Below are positions 5,392-13,752 of a stretch of DNA of 53,888 nt, piece by piece. Source of the DNA: a virus; IMG/VR virus record IMGVR_UViG_3300030108_000869, positions 1 to 53,888 of that record, one strand, 5' to 3'. The position numbers and the translations under genes were made by a program. The number at the start of each line of letters is the position of its first letter. Position 1 is the first letter of the stretch. The notes beneath the pieces are model-generated. The model saw only the letters and a list, made by a program, of their open reading frames with translations, was not told the DNA's origin and searched no databases.

Positions 5392-5592
5392 ATGAGTAAA
5401 GACGATTTACAAGAAACTAATGTTTCACCAGAAGCAGAACCAATTACACTTCATCAAATTAGAGCTATGATTGTAGGAGATGAAGATAAAGTAAAACTAT
5501 TAAATATATTTGATAATTTAGTAGCTGACAATAATAAACTTAAAGCTGAGCTTGATGCCGGCAGAAAGGCTAACGATGAGGCTAACGTTTGA
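5392..5592 (+). CDS. Small acidic coiled-coil protein
   Basis: 66 residues, with AAGGAG at good spacing before the ATG. The second half (VKLLNIFDNLVADNNKLKAELDAGRKAND) is a heptad-like helix. Its last 17 bases overlap the start of the DNA polymerase, so expression is tied to it. No family is recognised; a polymerase-associated small subunit is a guess from position only. Confidence 0.5.
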   Translation: MSKDDLQETNVSPEAEPITLHQIRAMIVGDEDKVKLLNIFDNLVADNNKLKAELDAGRKANDEANV

Positions 5593-7411
5593 TATAGAAA
5601 CGGACGGTCTTGATGCGACTAAAATATGGTGTCTAGTGATACAAAACCTGGACACCAATCGTATCATGAAATATACTGACGAATCAGATAAATATGATGG
5701 ACCTATTAAAATGGGTTTATCATTATTAGAAAATGCAAAATTATTAATAGCACATAATGGTATTGGTTTTGATGCATTAGTAATTAAAAGATTATATAAT
5801 ATTGATTTATATAATGGAGATAGGTTCTTCGATACATGGATAGCATCTCAAGTATTAAATTACAGACGACCACATAAACATGGGTTAGCTGGATGGGGTG
5901 AATATCTTAGATACCATAAAGGTAACTATGATGACTGGTCACATTTTTCTGATAGAATGATGGAGTATTGTGTAAGAGATGTTAAATTAAACTCTGTAAT
6001 ATATAGTCATCTTACATCAGAATTAAATAGAATAGCAATGAAGCAACCATTAATACGTAAAGGTTTACGAAATGAAATGGCTGCTGCTAAGTTTGATGCA
6101 TACTGTCAATACTATGGCTGGGCTTTTAATAAAGATAAAGCTAATTTATTATTAGATAATATTGAAAGTAACATGAATGCTATCGAAAAAGTAATTGAAC
6201 CTGAATTACCACCAGTTACTAGACTAATTGATAAGAAACCTAAGACACCTAAGTTTACTAAGAAAGGCGAATATACTGCAGCTACTGCACGTATGCTAAG
6301 TGAATTTCTTAATCAAGAAGTTAAACCTAATCATACATTTAAATGGGCAGCCGGTAGAGAGTTTCAAAGAAAAGAAACTAAGAAAGCTAACATGGGTAAT
6401 CTTGCACAAGTTAAAGAGTATCTATATTCAATTGGATGGGAACCTGATGATTGGAAAATGGAAAGATTAGGTAGAGAGTTCATTAAGAAAACACCTAAAC
6501 TTACATCAACTTCATTAGAAAAGCTTGGTGATAAAGGTAAAATGATTGATGAATGGACTACACTTAGATCACGTAGAGGTGTTGTTGAAGGCTGGCTTAA
6601 TAACTTAAAGAATAATAGATTACATGGTAAACTATGGATAATAGGTACACCTACATTTAGATGTCGCCATGAAGTTATTGCTAATCTTCCAGCAGCTAAT
6701 GCTAAACTTGGTAAATCAATTAGAGAATTACTAACAGCAGAACCTGGAAGAAAAATAGTAGGTGCTGACTCTAGTGGTAATCAATTTAGATCTCTTGCTC
6801 ATTATGTTAAAGATAAAAGTCTTACAAATCAAATACTTAGCGGTGATATTCATCAGTATAACGCAGACATTATTAATACTGATAGACGAACTGCAAAGAC
6901 TTGGATCTATGCATTTCTATTTGGTGCAGGTGCAACTAAACTTGGTAAAGTATTAACTGGTACTGGTAACTTAAGTGCTGGTAAAGATTCTATTGAAAGA
7001 TATGGTGATGCTATACCTGGTTTGAAATCATTAAAAGATAATCTAATATCAATGTGGAATATAGCAGACGGTCATAATAGAAATGTCGAAGGATATATTC
7101 CTGGTCTTGATGGTCGTAAAGTTTATGTACCGCAAGATTATCAAACACTTAACTATTTGTTACAAAGTTGCGAAGCTATAACTACAAAAGCTGCATTGTA
7201 TTATCAAATGAATAAGATTAAATCAGAACATCTTGATGCTGAACCTAGACTTTATTATCACGATGAAGTAGCATGGTCAGTAGCAGAAGAAGATGCTGAT
7301 AGAGTATTAGAAATACTTACAGAATCATTTGCCGAAGGTCCTAAAGAAATGGGCGTAGATATTATGGCAGGTGAAGGTACAATTGGTAATAACTACGCGG
7401 AGGTACACTAA
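5576..7411 (+). CDS. polA: T7-like family A DNA polymerase
   Basis: 611 residues. The frame opens at 5552, but the ATG at 5576 has AGAAAGG upstream and begins directly with the exonuclease domain (MRLTFDIETDGL). Exonuclease motifs: DIET, HNGIGFD, YCVRDVKLN. Polymerase motifs: A at Asp398 (GADSSGNQFR), B RRTAKTWIYAFLFGAG with Tyr445, and C HDE near residue 563. It replicates the phage genome and proofreads. Two points stand out. Gln403 sits where T7 has the steric-gate Glu480. Tyr445 corresponds to E. coli position 762, the Tyr form typical of lytic phages. There is no Cys-rich DnaJ-like insert such as HMO-2011 polymerase is reported to have. Confidence 0.95.
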   Translation: MRLTFDIETDGLDATKIWCLVIQNLDTNRIMKYTDESDKYDGPIKMGLSLLENAKLLIAHNGIGFDALVIKRLYNIDLYNGDRFFDTWIASQVLNYRRPHKHGLAGWGEYLRYHKGNYDDWSHFSDRMMEYCVRDVKLNSVIYSHLTSELNRIAMKQPLIRKGLRNEMAAAKFDAYCQYYGWAFNKDKANLLLDNIESNMNAIEKVIEPELPPVTRLIDKKPKTPKFTKKGEYTAATARMLSEFLNQEVKPNHTFKWAAGREFQRKETKKANMGNLAQVKEYLYSIGWEPDDWKMERLGREFIKKTPKLTSTSLEKLGDKGKMIDEWTTLRSRRGVVEGWLNNLKNNRLHGKLWIIGTPTFRCRHEVIANLPAANAKLGKSIRELLTAEPGRKIVGADSSGNQFRSLAHYVKDKSLTNQILSGDIHQYNADIINTDRRTAKTWIYAFLFGAGATKLGKVLTGTGNLSAGKDSIERYGDAIPGLKSLKDNLISMWNIADGHNRNVEGYIPGLDGRKVYVPQDYQTLNYLLQSCEAITTKAALYYQMNKIKSEHLDAEPRLYYHDEVAWSVAEEDADRVLEILTESFAEGPKEMGVDIMAGEGTIGNNYAEVH

Positions 7412-7887
7412 TGATTGTAGATATCGCAATAACTAAAGATTTTATAAATCAACGTGATGCTCGCGCTGAAATATATAATCCAAGAAACAGATCATTCGAA
7501 CAATTAAAACTTGATATTGAATGTGAAGTATTTGAATGGCATATGATTGACAGAGGTACTTGGCAAGATCATATTGACTGGCAAGTTGATGGTGTTGATC
7601 AATTATATGGTAATGTAGATGTTAAGTTTATTAAAACCTGGTATAATATTCCATGTAATAAAATGATTTATTTATTAAAGCAAAGAGATTTAACAGATAA
7701 CTTTTACTTTTGTGAATGGCATGAAAGACCTCAACGATTATTAGTTGCAGGTGACATGGTTAAAGTTAATACTCTTGGTATACTAGAATACTGGGAACTA
7801 ATGGATATAATTAAACCTTCTAAATATAACGGATTTTATGCAGATATTCGTAAACATTTAGAAAGAAAGGATAAAGATGCAAACTAA
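7411..7887 (+). CDS. Hypothetical protein, possible PD-(D/E)XK nuclease
   Basis: 158 residues, TAATG-coupled to the polymerase. It contains WQVDGVDQLYGNVDVKFIKTWYN, where an Asp followed by a beta strand with D-V-K resembles the PD-(D/E)XK nuclease core, then FYFCEWHERPQRLLVAGDM as later strands. T7-like phages encode an endonuclease I of this fold beside replication genes, so the context agrees. The motif is short and I cannot confirm it by alignment. An unrelated DNA-metabolism protein is equally possible. Confidence 0.4.
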   Translation: MIVDIAITKDFINQRDARAEIYNPRNRSFEQLKLDIECEVFEWHMIDRGTWQDHIDWQVDGVDQLYGNVDVKFIKTWYNIPCNKMIYLLKQRDLTDNFYFCEWHERPQRLLVAGDMVKVNTLGILEYWELMDIIKPSKYNGFYADIRKHLERKDKDAN

Positions 7888-8659
7888 ACATATGTTTGTA
7901 GATACAGATTCTATATTCTTTAAGATTGCATACAAATCTAAGAATCAATCTGAGCTACGTAAAAACTTTAATAGTTTTTGTAACAACATGATAATGGAAG
8001 TTTCTGATAAAATAATTAATCCTTTTACTGAAGAAATAAATGTTTTATACGCAGTTAAAGGTAAAGGAAACTATCGTAAAGATTTAAGTCCTGATTACAA
8101 ATCAAACCGTCCTGATCTTGATAAGAAAGTAAGAGATAAATTAAATTACTTACATAGATATTCAGTATCTAAAGGTGCTATTCAAGCAGATGGTATGGAA
8201 GCAGATGACTTAGTTTCTATATGGGCACACGAAGCTCTCGATAGAAAAGAAGAATATGTAATTTGTGGTATAGATAAAGATTTACTACAGATACCAGGTC
8301 ATCATTACAATTATGGTAAAGATACTTGGCAGCTTATTAATGAAGAAGAAGCATTACATAATCTATATATTCAATGTTTGACTGGTGATAATACAGATAA
8401 TATTCCAGGTCTAAAAGGTATTGGTCCTAAGAAAGCTCAAAAGATATTAGCTGGTGTACCATTATCAAGACAATGGAATAAAGTTAAATCTGCCTGGAAA
8501 GAACACGGAGAAACTGAAAAGCAATTAGAACTTAGTCATAAGTTATTGCGGATGCTAAAATCATGGGAAGAATATGAAGATATTAAAGCATACATTCAAG
8601 ATAAAACCGTTGTCAGCAAATCAAATGACATACAGGAACAAGTCGATAAAGTCAGCTAA
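7877..8659 (+). CDS. 5'-3' flap exonuclease
   Basis: 260 residues of the FEN/T7 gp6 type. FVDTDSIFFK supplies the N-terminal metal Asp. YRKDLSPDYKSNR is the arch-base Arg/Lys region. DGMEADDLVS and GIDKDLLQ supply further acidic metal ligands. TGDNTDNIPGLKGIGPKKA is the helix-three-turn-helix that grips DNA. It removes RNA primers and resects host or phage DNA during replication and recombination. It overlaps genes on both sides, including 86 bases with the RusA-like gene. Confidence 0.9.
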   Translation: MQTKHMFVDTDSIFFKIAYKSKNQSELRKNFNSFCNNMIMEVSDKIINPFTEEINVLYAVKGKGNYRKDLSPDYKSNRPDLDKKVRDKLNYLHRYSVSKGAIQADGMEADDLVSIWAHEALDRKEEYVICGIDKDLLQIPGHHYNYGKDTWQLINEEEALHNLYIQCLTGDNTDNIPGLKGIGPKKAQKILAGVPLSRQWNKVKSAWKEHGETEKQLELSHKLLRMLKSWEEYEDIKAYIQDKTVVSKSNDIQEQVDKVS

Positions 8660-8996
8660 GTATATCGAATATCAAAATGAATTAAGAGATGAACTTCAAG
8701 GGGTCAAATGGCCCTTTGAAAAGTCTGATCAATTAGAATTTGATATTATTGCTGGTGTATCTAATAAGATGGCAGACCTAGATAATGTGGTTAAGCCACT
8801 ATTAGATACATACCAGGGTATATTTGAAGAATTTAATGACAATAAAGTTTATCATATAACATTAGATAAACAAATAGTAACTAAAGGTAATGAATATTTA
8901 TTTGTTAAAGTCGAACGATGGCCTGAACAAATACCTTTAGAAATAGTAAACGACGAAGAGTTGTTAGAAAGGACAGTACTTCATGTCAAGGTATAA
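8574..8996 (+). CDS. RusA-like Holliday junction resolvase
   Basis: 140 residues. The long overlap with the exonuclease is real: residues 1-30 (FKIKPLSANQMTYRNKSIKS) are the expected RusA N-terminus, with P-S-N then basic residues. GGAAG precedes the ATG. The signature ADLDNVVKPLLDTYQG (about residues 66-81) carries the paired Asp and Lys of the RusA active site. It cuts four-way junctions, here to clear branched replication intermediates before packaging. Confidence 0.85.
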   Translation: MKILKHTFKIKPLSANQMTYRNKSIKSAKYIEYQNELRDELQGVKWPFEKSDQLEFDIIAGVSNKMADLDNVVKPLLDTYQGIFEEFNDNKVYHITLDKQIVTKGNEYLFVKVERWPEQIPLEIVNDEELLERTVLHVKV

Positions 8997-10602
8997 ACAA
9001 ACAGCATGTCCCGAATGTAATTCATCAGATGCATTTACAATCTATGAAGATGGTGCATACTGTTTCTCATGTCAATACTCAACTAAGAAAGTAAACATTA
9101 TGAATGACTTAGAAACTGTTGCTGATAATAAAGATCAGCTAACATTAACCGATATATCAGAGCTAAATAGTTTTGCAATTACATCTCGTGGTATATCTAA
9201 ACAAGTTGTAGATCACTTTGGAATTAAGATGGCAGTAAATCCTGATGGTTCCGGTGGTTCACACTTCTATCCTTACACTGCTAATGGTAAGGTAACAGTA
9301 GTTGCATATAAAGAACGTAAGTTACCTAAAAACTTTATAGTACATGGTAACTTTAATAATATAGAATTGTTTGGCCAATCAGTTGCTAGCGGTGGTAAAA
9401 CACTTGTTATAACTGAAGGTGAACTAGATGCTTGTGCTATTGCACAAAGCTTTTTAGATAAATACAATAAAATATTTCCAGTAGTATCTATACCAAGTGC
9501 ATCTGGTTGTAAAGTTATACTTGAACAAAGAGAATGGATTAGACGATTTGAATCCGTAATATTATTCTTTGATAAAGATGATGCTGGGCAAGCTGCTGTA
9601 CAAAAAGTAGCTAAGATAATTGGTGCAGATAAAGTTAAAGTTGCACAGTTAACAGAGAAAGATCCTTGTGAACAATTATTAAAACATGGATCAGCTAGCT
9701 TATTACAAGCTTATTGGAACGCAGAAACCTGGTCTCCAGCTGGTATTGTAATGGGTGAAAAGATTTGGCGTGAATATATCGAAAGAAAGAACACTGAATC
9801 TATTCCATATCCTGAATGCTTAGAAGGATTAAATGAAAAACTTAAAGGAATACGTCATGGCGAAATTACTTTATTTACTTCAGGTACGGGTTCCGGTAAG
9901 AGTACAGTTGTTAAAGAGATTGTGCTTAACTTACTCGCTAAGACTACTGATAAGGTCGGTCTCATATCTCTCGAAGAATCCGTCGGAGATACCGCTGAGA
10001 AATTTATTAGCATGTACTTACAAAATAATAACTTACACGAAGAAGGTGTGTCAGAAGAGCGACAAAGACATGGATTTTCATCTGTATTTGGAACTGAAAA
10101 GCTTGTACTGCTTGACCACCAAGGTTCCGTCGGAGACGACAGTCTCATTGATAAGATTGAATATATGGCTCTTATGGGTTGTAAGTATATGGTTCTTGAC
10201 CACATTACCATCGCAGTTAGTGAGGGTAGTGAAGGGCTAAGTGGTAACGAAGCCATTGATAAAGTTATGAGTGACTTACTTAAGATAGTTAAGAAGCATA
10301 ACATATGGTTATGTTTAATATCTCATCTTAGAAAAGCTCCAGGTGGTGGCATGTCTTTTGAAGAAGGTAAGTTAGCATCCATCGATGATATTAAAGGTAG
10401 TGGTTCTATCAAACAAATATCATTTGACATAGTAGCATTTGCTAGAAACTTAGTAGCTGAAAATAGTATTGAAAGAAACACTATTAAGTTTAGAGTATTG
10501 AAATCTAGATTTACTGGTCTTACTGGTTCAGCTGGTTCTGCTACTTATGATAATAACACAGGTAGGCTTACAGCAGTAAGTCAGGAATTTAGTAGTTTAT
10601 GA
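8983..10602 (+). CDS. T7 gp4-like primase-helicase
   Basis: 539 residues. A zinc ribbon lies at the N-terminus (CPEC at 9-12, CFSC at about 28-31). The TOPRIM primase follows: VITEGELDACA near 145 and FFDKDDAGQAA near 195. A RecA-like helicase is C-terminal: Walker A SGTGSGKST near 306, LISLEES, and VLDHITIAV as the Walker B region. It unwinds DNA and lays RNA primers for the polymerase. Overlaps with RusA and the deaminase gene show tight co-translation. Confidence 0.95.
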   Translation: MSRYKQTACPECNSSDAFTIYEDGAYCFSCQYSTKKVNIMNDLETVADNKDQLTLTDISELNSFAITSRGISKQVVDHFGIKMAVNPDGSGGSHFYPYTANGKVTVVAYKERKLPKNFIVHGNFNNIELFGQSVASGGKTLVITEGELDACAIAQSFLDKYNKIFPVVSIPSASGCKVILEQREWIRRFESVILFFDKDDAGQAAVQKVAKIIGADKVKVAQLTEKDPCEQLLKHGSASLLQAYWNAETWSPAGIVMGEKIWREYIERKNTESIPYPECLEGLNEKLKGIRHGEITLFTSGTGSGKSTVVKEIVLNLLAKTTDKVGLISLEESVGDTAEKFISMYLQNNNLHEEGVSEERQRHGFSSVFGTEKLVLLDHQGSVGDDSLIDKIEYMALMGCKYMVLDHITIAVSEGSEGLSGNEAIDKVMSDLLKIVKKHNIWLCLISHLRKAPGGGMSFEEGKLASIDDIKGSGSIKQISFDIVAFARNLVAENSIERNTIKFRVLKSRFTGLTGSAGSATYDNNTGRLTAVSQEFSSL

Positions 10603-11039
10603 ACGAAGAAAAACAACGTAGATATGATGAATTATATTTAGATATAGCTACGAGGATAAGTTTAATGTCTCACGATACTGATCACAAGGTAGGATCAGTT
10701 ATCGTTAGAGATAATAATATACTTGCGTTTGGATTTAATGGCATGCCTACAGGTATGAATAATAACTGTAAGAATGCTAATGGTTCTACTAAACAAGAAG
10801 TTATACATGCAGAAGCTAATGCTATCTGCAAGTTAGCGAGGAGCACGGGGAGCTCTGAGGGTGCTACATTATATAGCACTCTCTCCCCTTGTGTGGAATG
10901 CGCTAAGCTCATAATGCAAAGTGGTATAACTAGAATTATATTTAGAGAAACATATAAAGATGAAGCAGGTATTTTACTACTATTAAATAATAATAAAGAA
11001 GTGAAGGGCATAAAATGGAAGGACAACTTAAGTATCTAA
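10599..11039 (+). CDS. dCMP deaminase
   Basis: 146 residues, ATGA-coupled to the helicase. The zinc site is clear: HAEANAI near residue 63 and PCVECAKLI near residue 89. The N-terminal MSHDTDHKVGSVIVRDN and FNGMP are standard for the family. It converts dCMP to dUMP, the normal feed for a thymidylate synthase. If the ThyA-family enzyme instead uses dCMP, the two would compete for one pool. Confidence 0.9.
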   Translation: MNEEKQRRYDELYLDIATRISLMSHDTDHKVGSVIVRDNNILAFGFNGMPTGMNNNCKNANGSTKQEVIHAEANAICKLARSTGSSEGATLYSTLSPCVECAKLIMQSGITRIIFRETYKDEAGILLLLNNNKEVKGIKWKDNLSI

Positions 11040-13204
11040 AGCATAAGATAACAAAATCTAAAGCTCATATAGCTTGTAACCTTTTAAAGGAAACTTCTTT
11101 AGAAGACTTAAAAGCATACTTAGTATTTTCAATGGATACTATTCAACAACATTTCACTCGTAATAGTATGAGAGGAAACAAATCATACCAAGGTGAAGCT
11201 AATCTTACTCATTTAAGTGTAGCTATTGGCACACATATATTAACAGAAATTAATTATAATAATGAAAAAGATGCACCTTGGGATTGGTTTAAACTTCGAG
11301 TTATGATGGGTGATTTATTTTTAGAACCATTCTATCAGACACATCAAATTAATATAGGTAAAACTAGAGATAATACATTTATACCTATAGAATCTCTTGA
11401 TAGAAGTCTTAAAAGAAGCCGAGCACATTATATAGTTGTACCTGAGAAATGGGATTTAGCTATACCAGAAGGCAGCGAAAACTTACTTAAAGGTACAGTA
11501 TTTGAAAAGCCTGAGCCTATAAATAATTTAATGCAACCTACAGGAAGACCTGTAATTAAAGGCTGGACTCTTGATAAAAGTAAACTATTTAAACCTTACT
11601 TAGCTAATAGTTTTATTAAGAGTATGAATGTGCTACAACAAACTGAATGGAAAATTAATAATAATGTTAGGGATATTTTAAATCGTAATAGAACTAAAAT
11701 ACTAAATCAATATAAAAGTTTTCCTAAGAAATATAAATCTAAAATTATAGAGTTTGATTTAACAATGGCTAGATCAAAACTTATTGGTGATAACTCATTT
11801 TATCAATATACTGAAGCAGATTATCGTGGTAGAATTTATTATACTACACCCTTCTTAAACTTTCAGGGTAACGATATAGCAAGAGGTCAAATGCTTTTTG
11901 CTAATGGTAAACAAATGAATGACAGTGGTTTAAGAAGACTTAAAATACATATAGCCTGCGCTTATAATCAAACTTATAATAAAAATAATCTTCCAAACTG
12001 GTTAACTACCGATTACATTCCTTATTTAAATGATGAAGGATTAGATGATATATCTGTAGACAAAATGAGTTTAGAAGATCGTGAAGCATGGACTGATAAT
12101 AATGTTGATATGCTATTTAATTTAGCTGACAAAGAAATTATAGATCCCAATGCTGAAAAACCTATTACTTTATTAGCAAGTATCCTAGAAATTAAAGATG
12201 CTTTAAATAAAGATGAATATATTACTTATCTTCCTATACCTATTGATGGTTCTAATAATGGTTGGCAACACTTATGTGCTATGTCAAAAGACCAGAAAGC
12301 TGGGGAGCTTGTAGGTATTGTACCTCAAGAAATTCAAAAAGATTTTTATGTACAATGTGCTAAAGATTTAATTGAAAGAGTACCAGAATGGTTTGAAGAA
12401 AGACAAATGCCAATGAAACATATACGTAAAGGTATAGCTAAACGCGGTTCAATGACTCGAGCATATAGTGCTGGAGCACAAAAGATTGCAGAGAATATGT
12501 ATCTTGACTGTCATGTGGAAGGATATTTAGATAAGTATAATATTACTAAAGAAGATTGTGAGATGCTTGCAAAGCATTTAATTAAAGCAATTGATAAAGT
12601 TTGTGCAGGTCCATTACAAACTATGAAATTTCTACAGAAGATTGCAGAAGCTGAGATAGCCTCTGAATATGCTAAGTTTATTAAACAAAAAGCAATAAAA
12701 TGGACGACACCATCAGGATTTCCTGTTGTATATGAAGCATTTGTTGAGAATGAATTCAAAGAAAAAGCTATTATAAGCTGTAGTGAACGTGCTATTAAGC
12801 CTACAATAACTAAAGAAGATGGTACTAAAGAAGAAACTGATACTATAAGAATACAACATGTAGGTAAAGAGCCTACAGATAAACCTAAGATCAGATCTTT
12901 TATGTCAGGTATCTCACCTAACTTTGTACATTCAATGGATGCAGCTCATATGGCTAAAGTTATTTCTAAATGGGGGGAAGATTTCGGCGCCGTACATGAT
13001 TCGTTTAGTGTACATGCGTGTGATGTTGATGAGTTATTACAACTTATTAAAGATCAGTTTATAGAAATGTATAGTTACCCTAACTTTTTTGAAGTAATTG
13101 AGCGTATGATTATAACAAACCCTGATAATTTTAATTATAACCAACCTAAGTTAGGAAACTTAGATATTAGAGAGGTAAATAAAAGTGAGTACTTCTTCGC
13201 ATAA
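11015..13204 (+). CDS. T7-like single-subunit RNA polymerase
   Basis: 729 residues, shorter than T7 (883). Conserved parts: DYRGRIYY (T7 DxxGR), motif A PIDGSNNGWQH, motif B KRGSMTRAYSAG with Lys476 and Tyr484, and motif C VHDSFSVHA. Two usual residues differ: Ser485 replaces the Gly after the Tyr, and Lys472 replaces T7 Arg627. It transcribes middle and late genes. The three TAAATGTCYCCTWWAA motifs on the - strand are the best promoter candidates. It is the last large + gene, just before the central terminator. Confidence 0.95.
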   Translation: MEGQLKYLKHKITKSKAHIACNLLKETSLEDLKAYLVFSMDTIQQHFTRNSMRGNKSYQGEANLTHLSVAIGTHILTEINYNNEKDAPWDWFKLRVMMGDLFLEPFYQTHQINIGKTRDNTFIPIESLDRSLKRSRAHYIVVPEKWDLAIPEGSENLLKGTVFEKPEPINNLMQPTGRPVIKGWTLDKSKLFKPYLANSFIKSMNVLQQTEWKINNNVRDILNRNRTKILNQYKSFPKKYKSKIIEFDLTMARSKLIGDNSFYQYTEADYRGRIYYTTPFLNFQGNDIARGQMLFANGKQMNDSGLRRLKIHIACAYNQTYNKNNLPNWLTTDYIPYLNDEGLDDISVDKMSLEDREAWTDNNVDMLFNLADKEIIDPNAEKPITLLASILEIKDALNKDEYITYLPIPIDGSNNGWQHLCAMSKDQKAGELVGIVPQEIQKDFYVQCAKDLIERVPEWFEERQMPMKHIRKGIAKRGSMTRAYSAGAQKIAENMYLDCHVEGYLDKYNITKEDCEMLAKHLIKAIDKVCAGPLQTMKFLQKIAEAEIASEYAKFIKQKAIKWTTPSGFPVVYEAFVENEFKEKAIISCSERAIKPTITKEDGTKEETDTIRIQHVGKEPTDKPKIRSFMSGISPNFVHSMDAAHMAKVISKWGEDFGAVHDSFSVHACDVDELLQLIKDQFIEMYSYPNFFEVIERMIITNPDNFNYNQPKLGNLDIREVNKSEYFFA

Positions 13205-13445
13205 GAAAGGAATATTACCAGTAAAATTAGGTTTACAACCTGATAATAAAACAGCATTAAAAGAATTAGGAATGGATCCATCTTTAGCAGATCAGATGAC
13301 TGACGAGCAACTAGATGAACATATAATTCAAGTAGAGCACGATCGAATAATTGAATTCTATAACGGCAAAAATATGGAAGAAGAAGGTTTGAAACGTGCA
13401 AGAGACTATAAGAACCAAGCATTAAATAAAGCTAGGTCTTTTTAA
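13185..13445 (+). CDS. Small acidic/basic helical protein, GTG start
   Basis: 86 residues, starting at GTG 13185 within the RNA polymerase end, with AGAGAGG upstream. It is charged and helical: SLADQMTDEQLDEHIIQVEHDRIIEFYNG, then a basic end RARDYKNQALNKARSF. No family is recognised. As the last + gene next to the RNA polymerase it could modulate host or phage transcription, as T7 gp2 does; that is speculation. Confidence 0.55.
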   Translation: MSTSSHKKGILPVKLGLQPDNKTALKELGMDPSLADQMTDEQLDEHIIQVEHDRIIEFYNGKNMEEEGLKRARDYKNQALNKARSF

Positions 13446-13455
13446 CCAAAAATAT

Positions 13456-13490
13456 CCCCGGGCTTAAAAGCTCGGGGTATTTTTTTTATT
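13456..13490. terminator. Central terminator between convergent operons
   Basis: CCCCGGGCTT (13456-13465), loop AA, AAGCTCGGGG (13468-13477), one G-T wobble, then TATTTTTTTTATTTTT on the + strand. It is the most GC-rich element of the region. On the - strand the stem is followed by ATATTTTT, so it may also stop the converging late transcripts. It lies between the last + gene (stop 13445) and the last - gene (stop 13492). Confidence 0.9.
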
Positions 13491-13491
13491 T

Positions 13492-13575
13492 TTAATATCG
13501 GCTAAACAATTTTGAAAAATCTACATAGTCATAATTAAAATCTAAAAATCTTCTCCTAAAAAATTTACTTATCAT
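13492..13575 (-). CDS. 27-residue basic/aromatic peptide
   Basis: Starts by ATGA overlap with the preceding zinc-ribbon gene and ends at the terminator. The sequence is MISKFFRRRFLDFNYDYVDF and a few more residues, with an Arg cluster and many aromatics. The coupling and position at the end of a transcript support it, but its size leaves doubt. Function unknown. Confidence 0.4.
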   Translation of the reverse strand: MISKFFRRRFLDFNYDYVDFSKLFSRY

Positions 13576-13724
13576 TTTCCATTCTCACATCTACTGCAAT
13601 ATAATATATTTCCACGTTTAGATACACATCCACCACATAAATCATTCACCAAACCTGCGCCAAACATCATAGCTAGCCATAAATATACAGGAATTAAATA
13701 CCAATATGTTTTAAAGTGCCTCAT
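13572..13724 (-). CDS. 50-residue membrane protein with CxxC pairs
   Basis: ATG at 13724 preceded by AGAGGAAAA. One membrane span (YLIPVYLWLAMMFGAGLV) is followed by LCGGC and, 12 residues later, YCSRC. Two CxxC pairs at that spacing suggest a small zinc ribbon or a redox pair on the far side of the membrane. It lies just downstream of the late-type motif at 13737-13752, which implies it is wanted late. Possible roles include lysis or envelope stress; the sequence does not decide. Confidence 0.55.
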   Translation of the reverse strand: MRHFKTYWYLIPVYLWLAMMFGAGLVNDLCGGCVSKRGNILYCSRCENGK

Positions 13725-13736
13725 TTGTTTTTCCTC

Positions 13737-13752
13737 TTAAAGGAGACATTTA
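13737..13752 (-). promoter_or_regulatory. Putative late promoter, copy 2
   Basis: On the - strand this reads TAAATGTCTCCTTTAA and ends 12 bases before the ATG at 13724. Its first three bases are the stop codon of the large gene ending at 13750. It would drive only two tiny genes before the central terminator. Confidence 0.55.

Noticed and set aside
9855-10304. Long antisense frames over helicase and deaminase
   Set aside because: Ser/Leu-rich translations typical of antisense frames, with no start signals; the + strand genes have clear motifs.
13137-13425. Open frame on the - strand across the end of the RNA polymerase gene
   Set aside because: It lies opposite well-supported + genes and has no ribosome site or domain; a shadow of AT-rich coding DNA.
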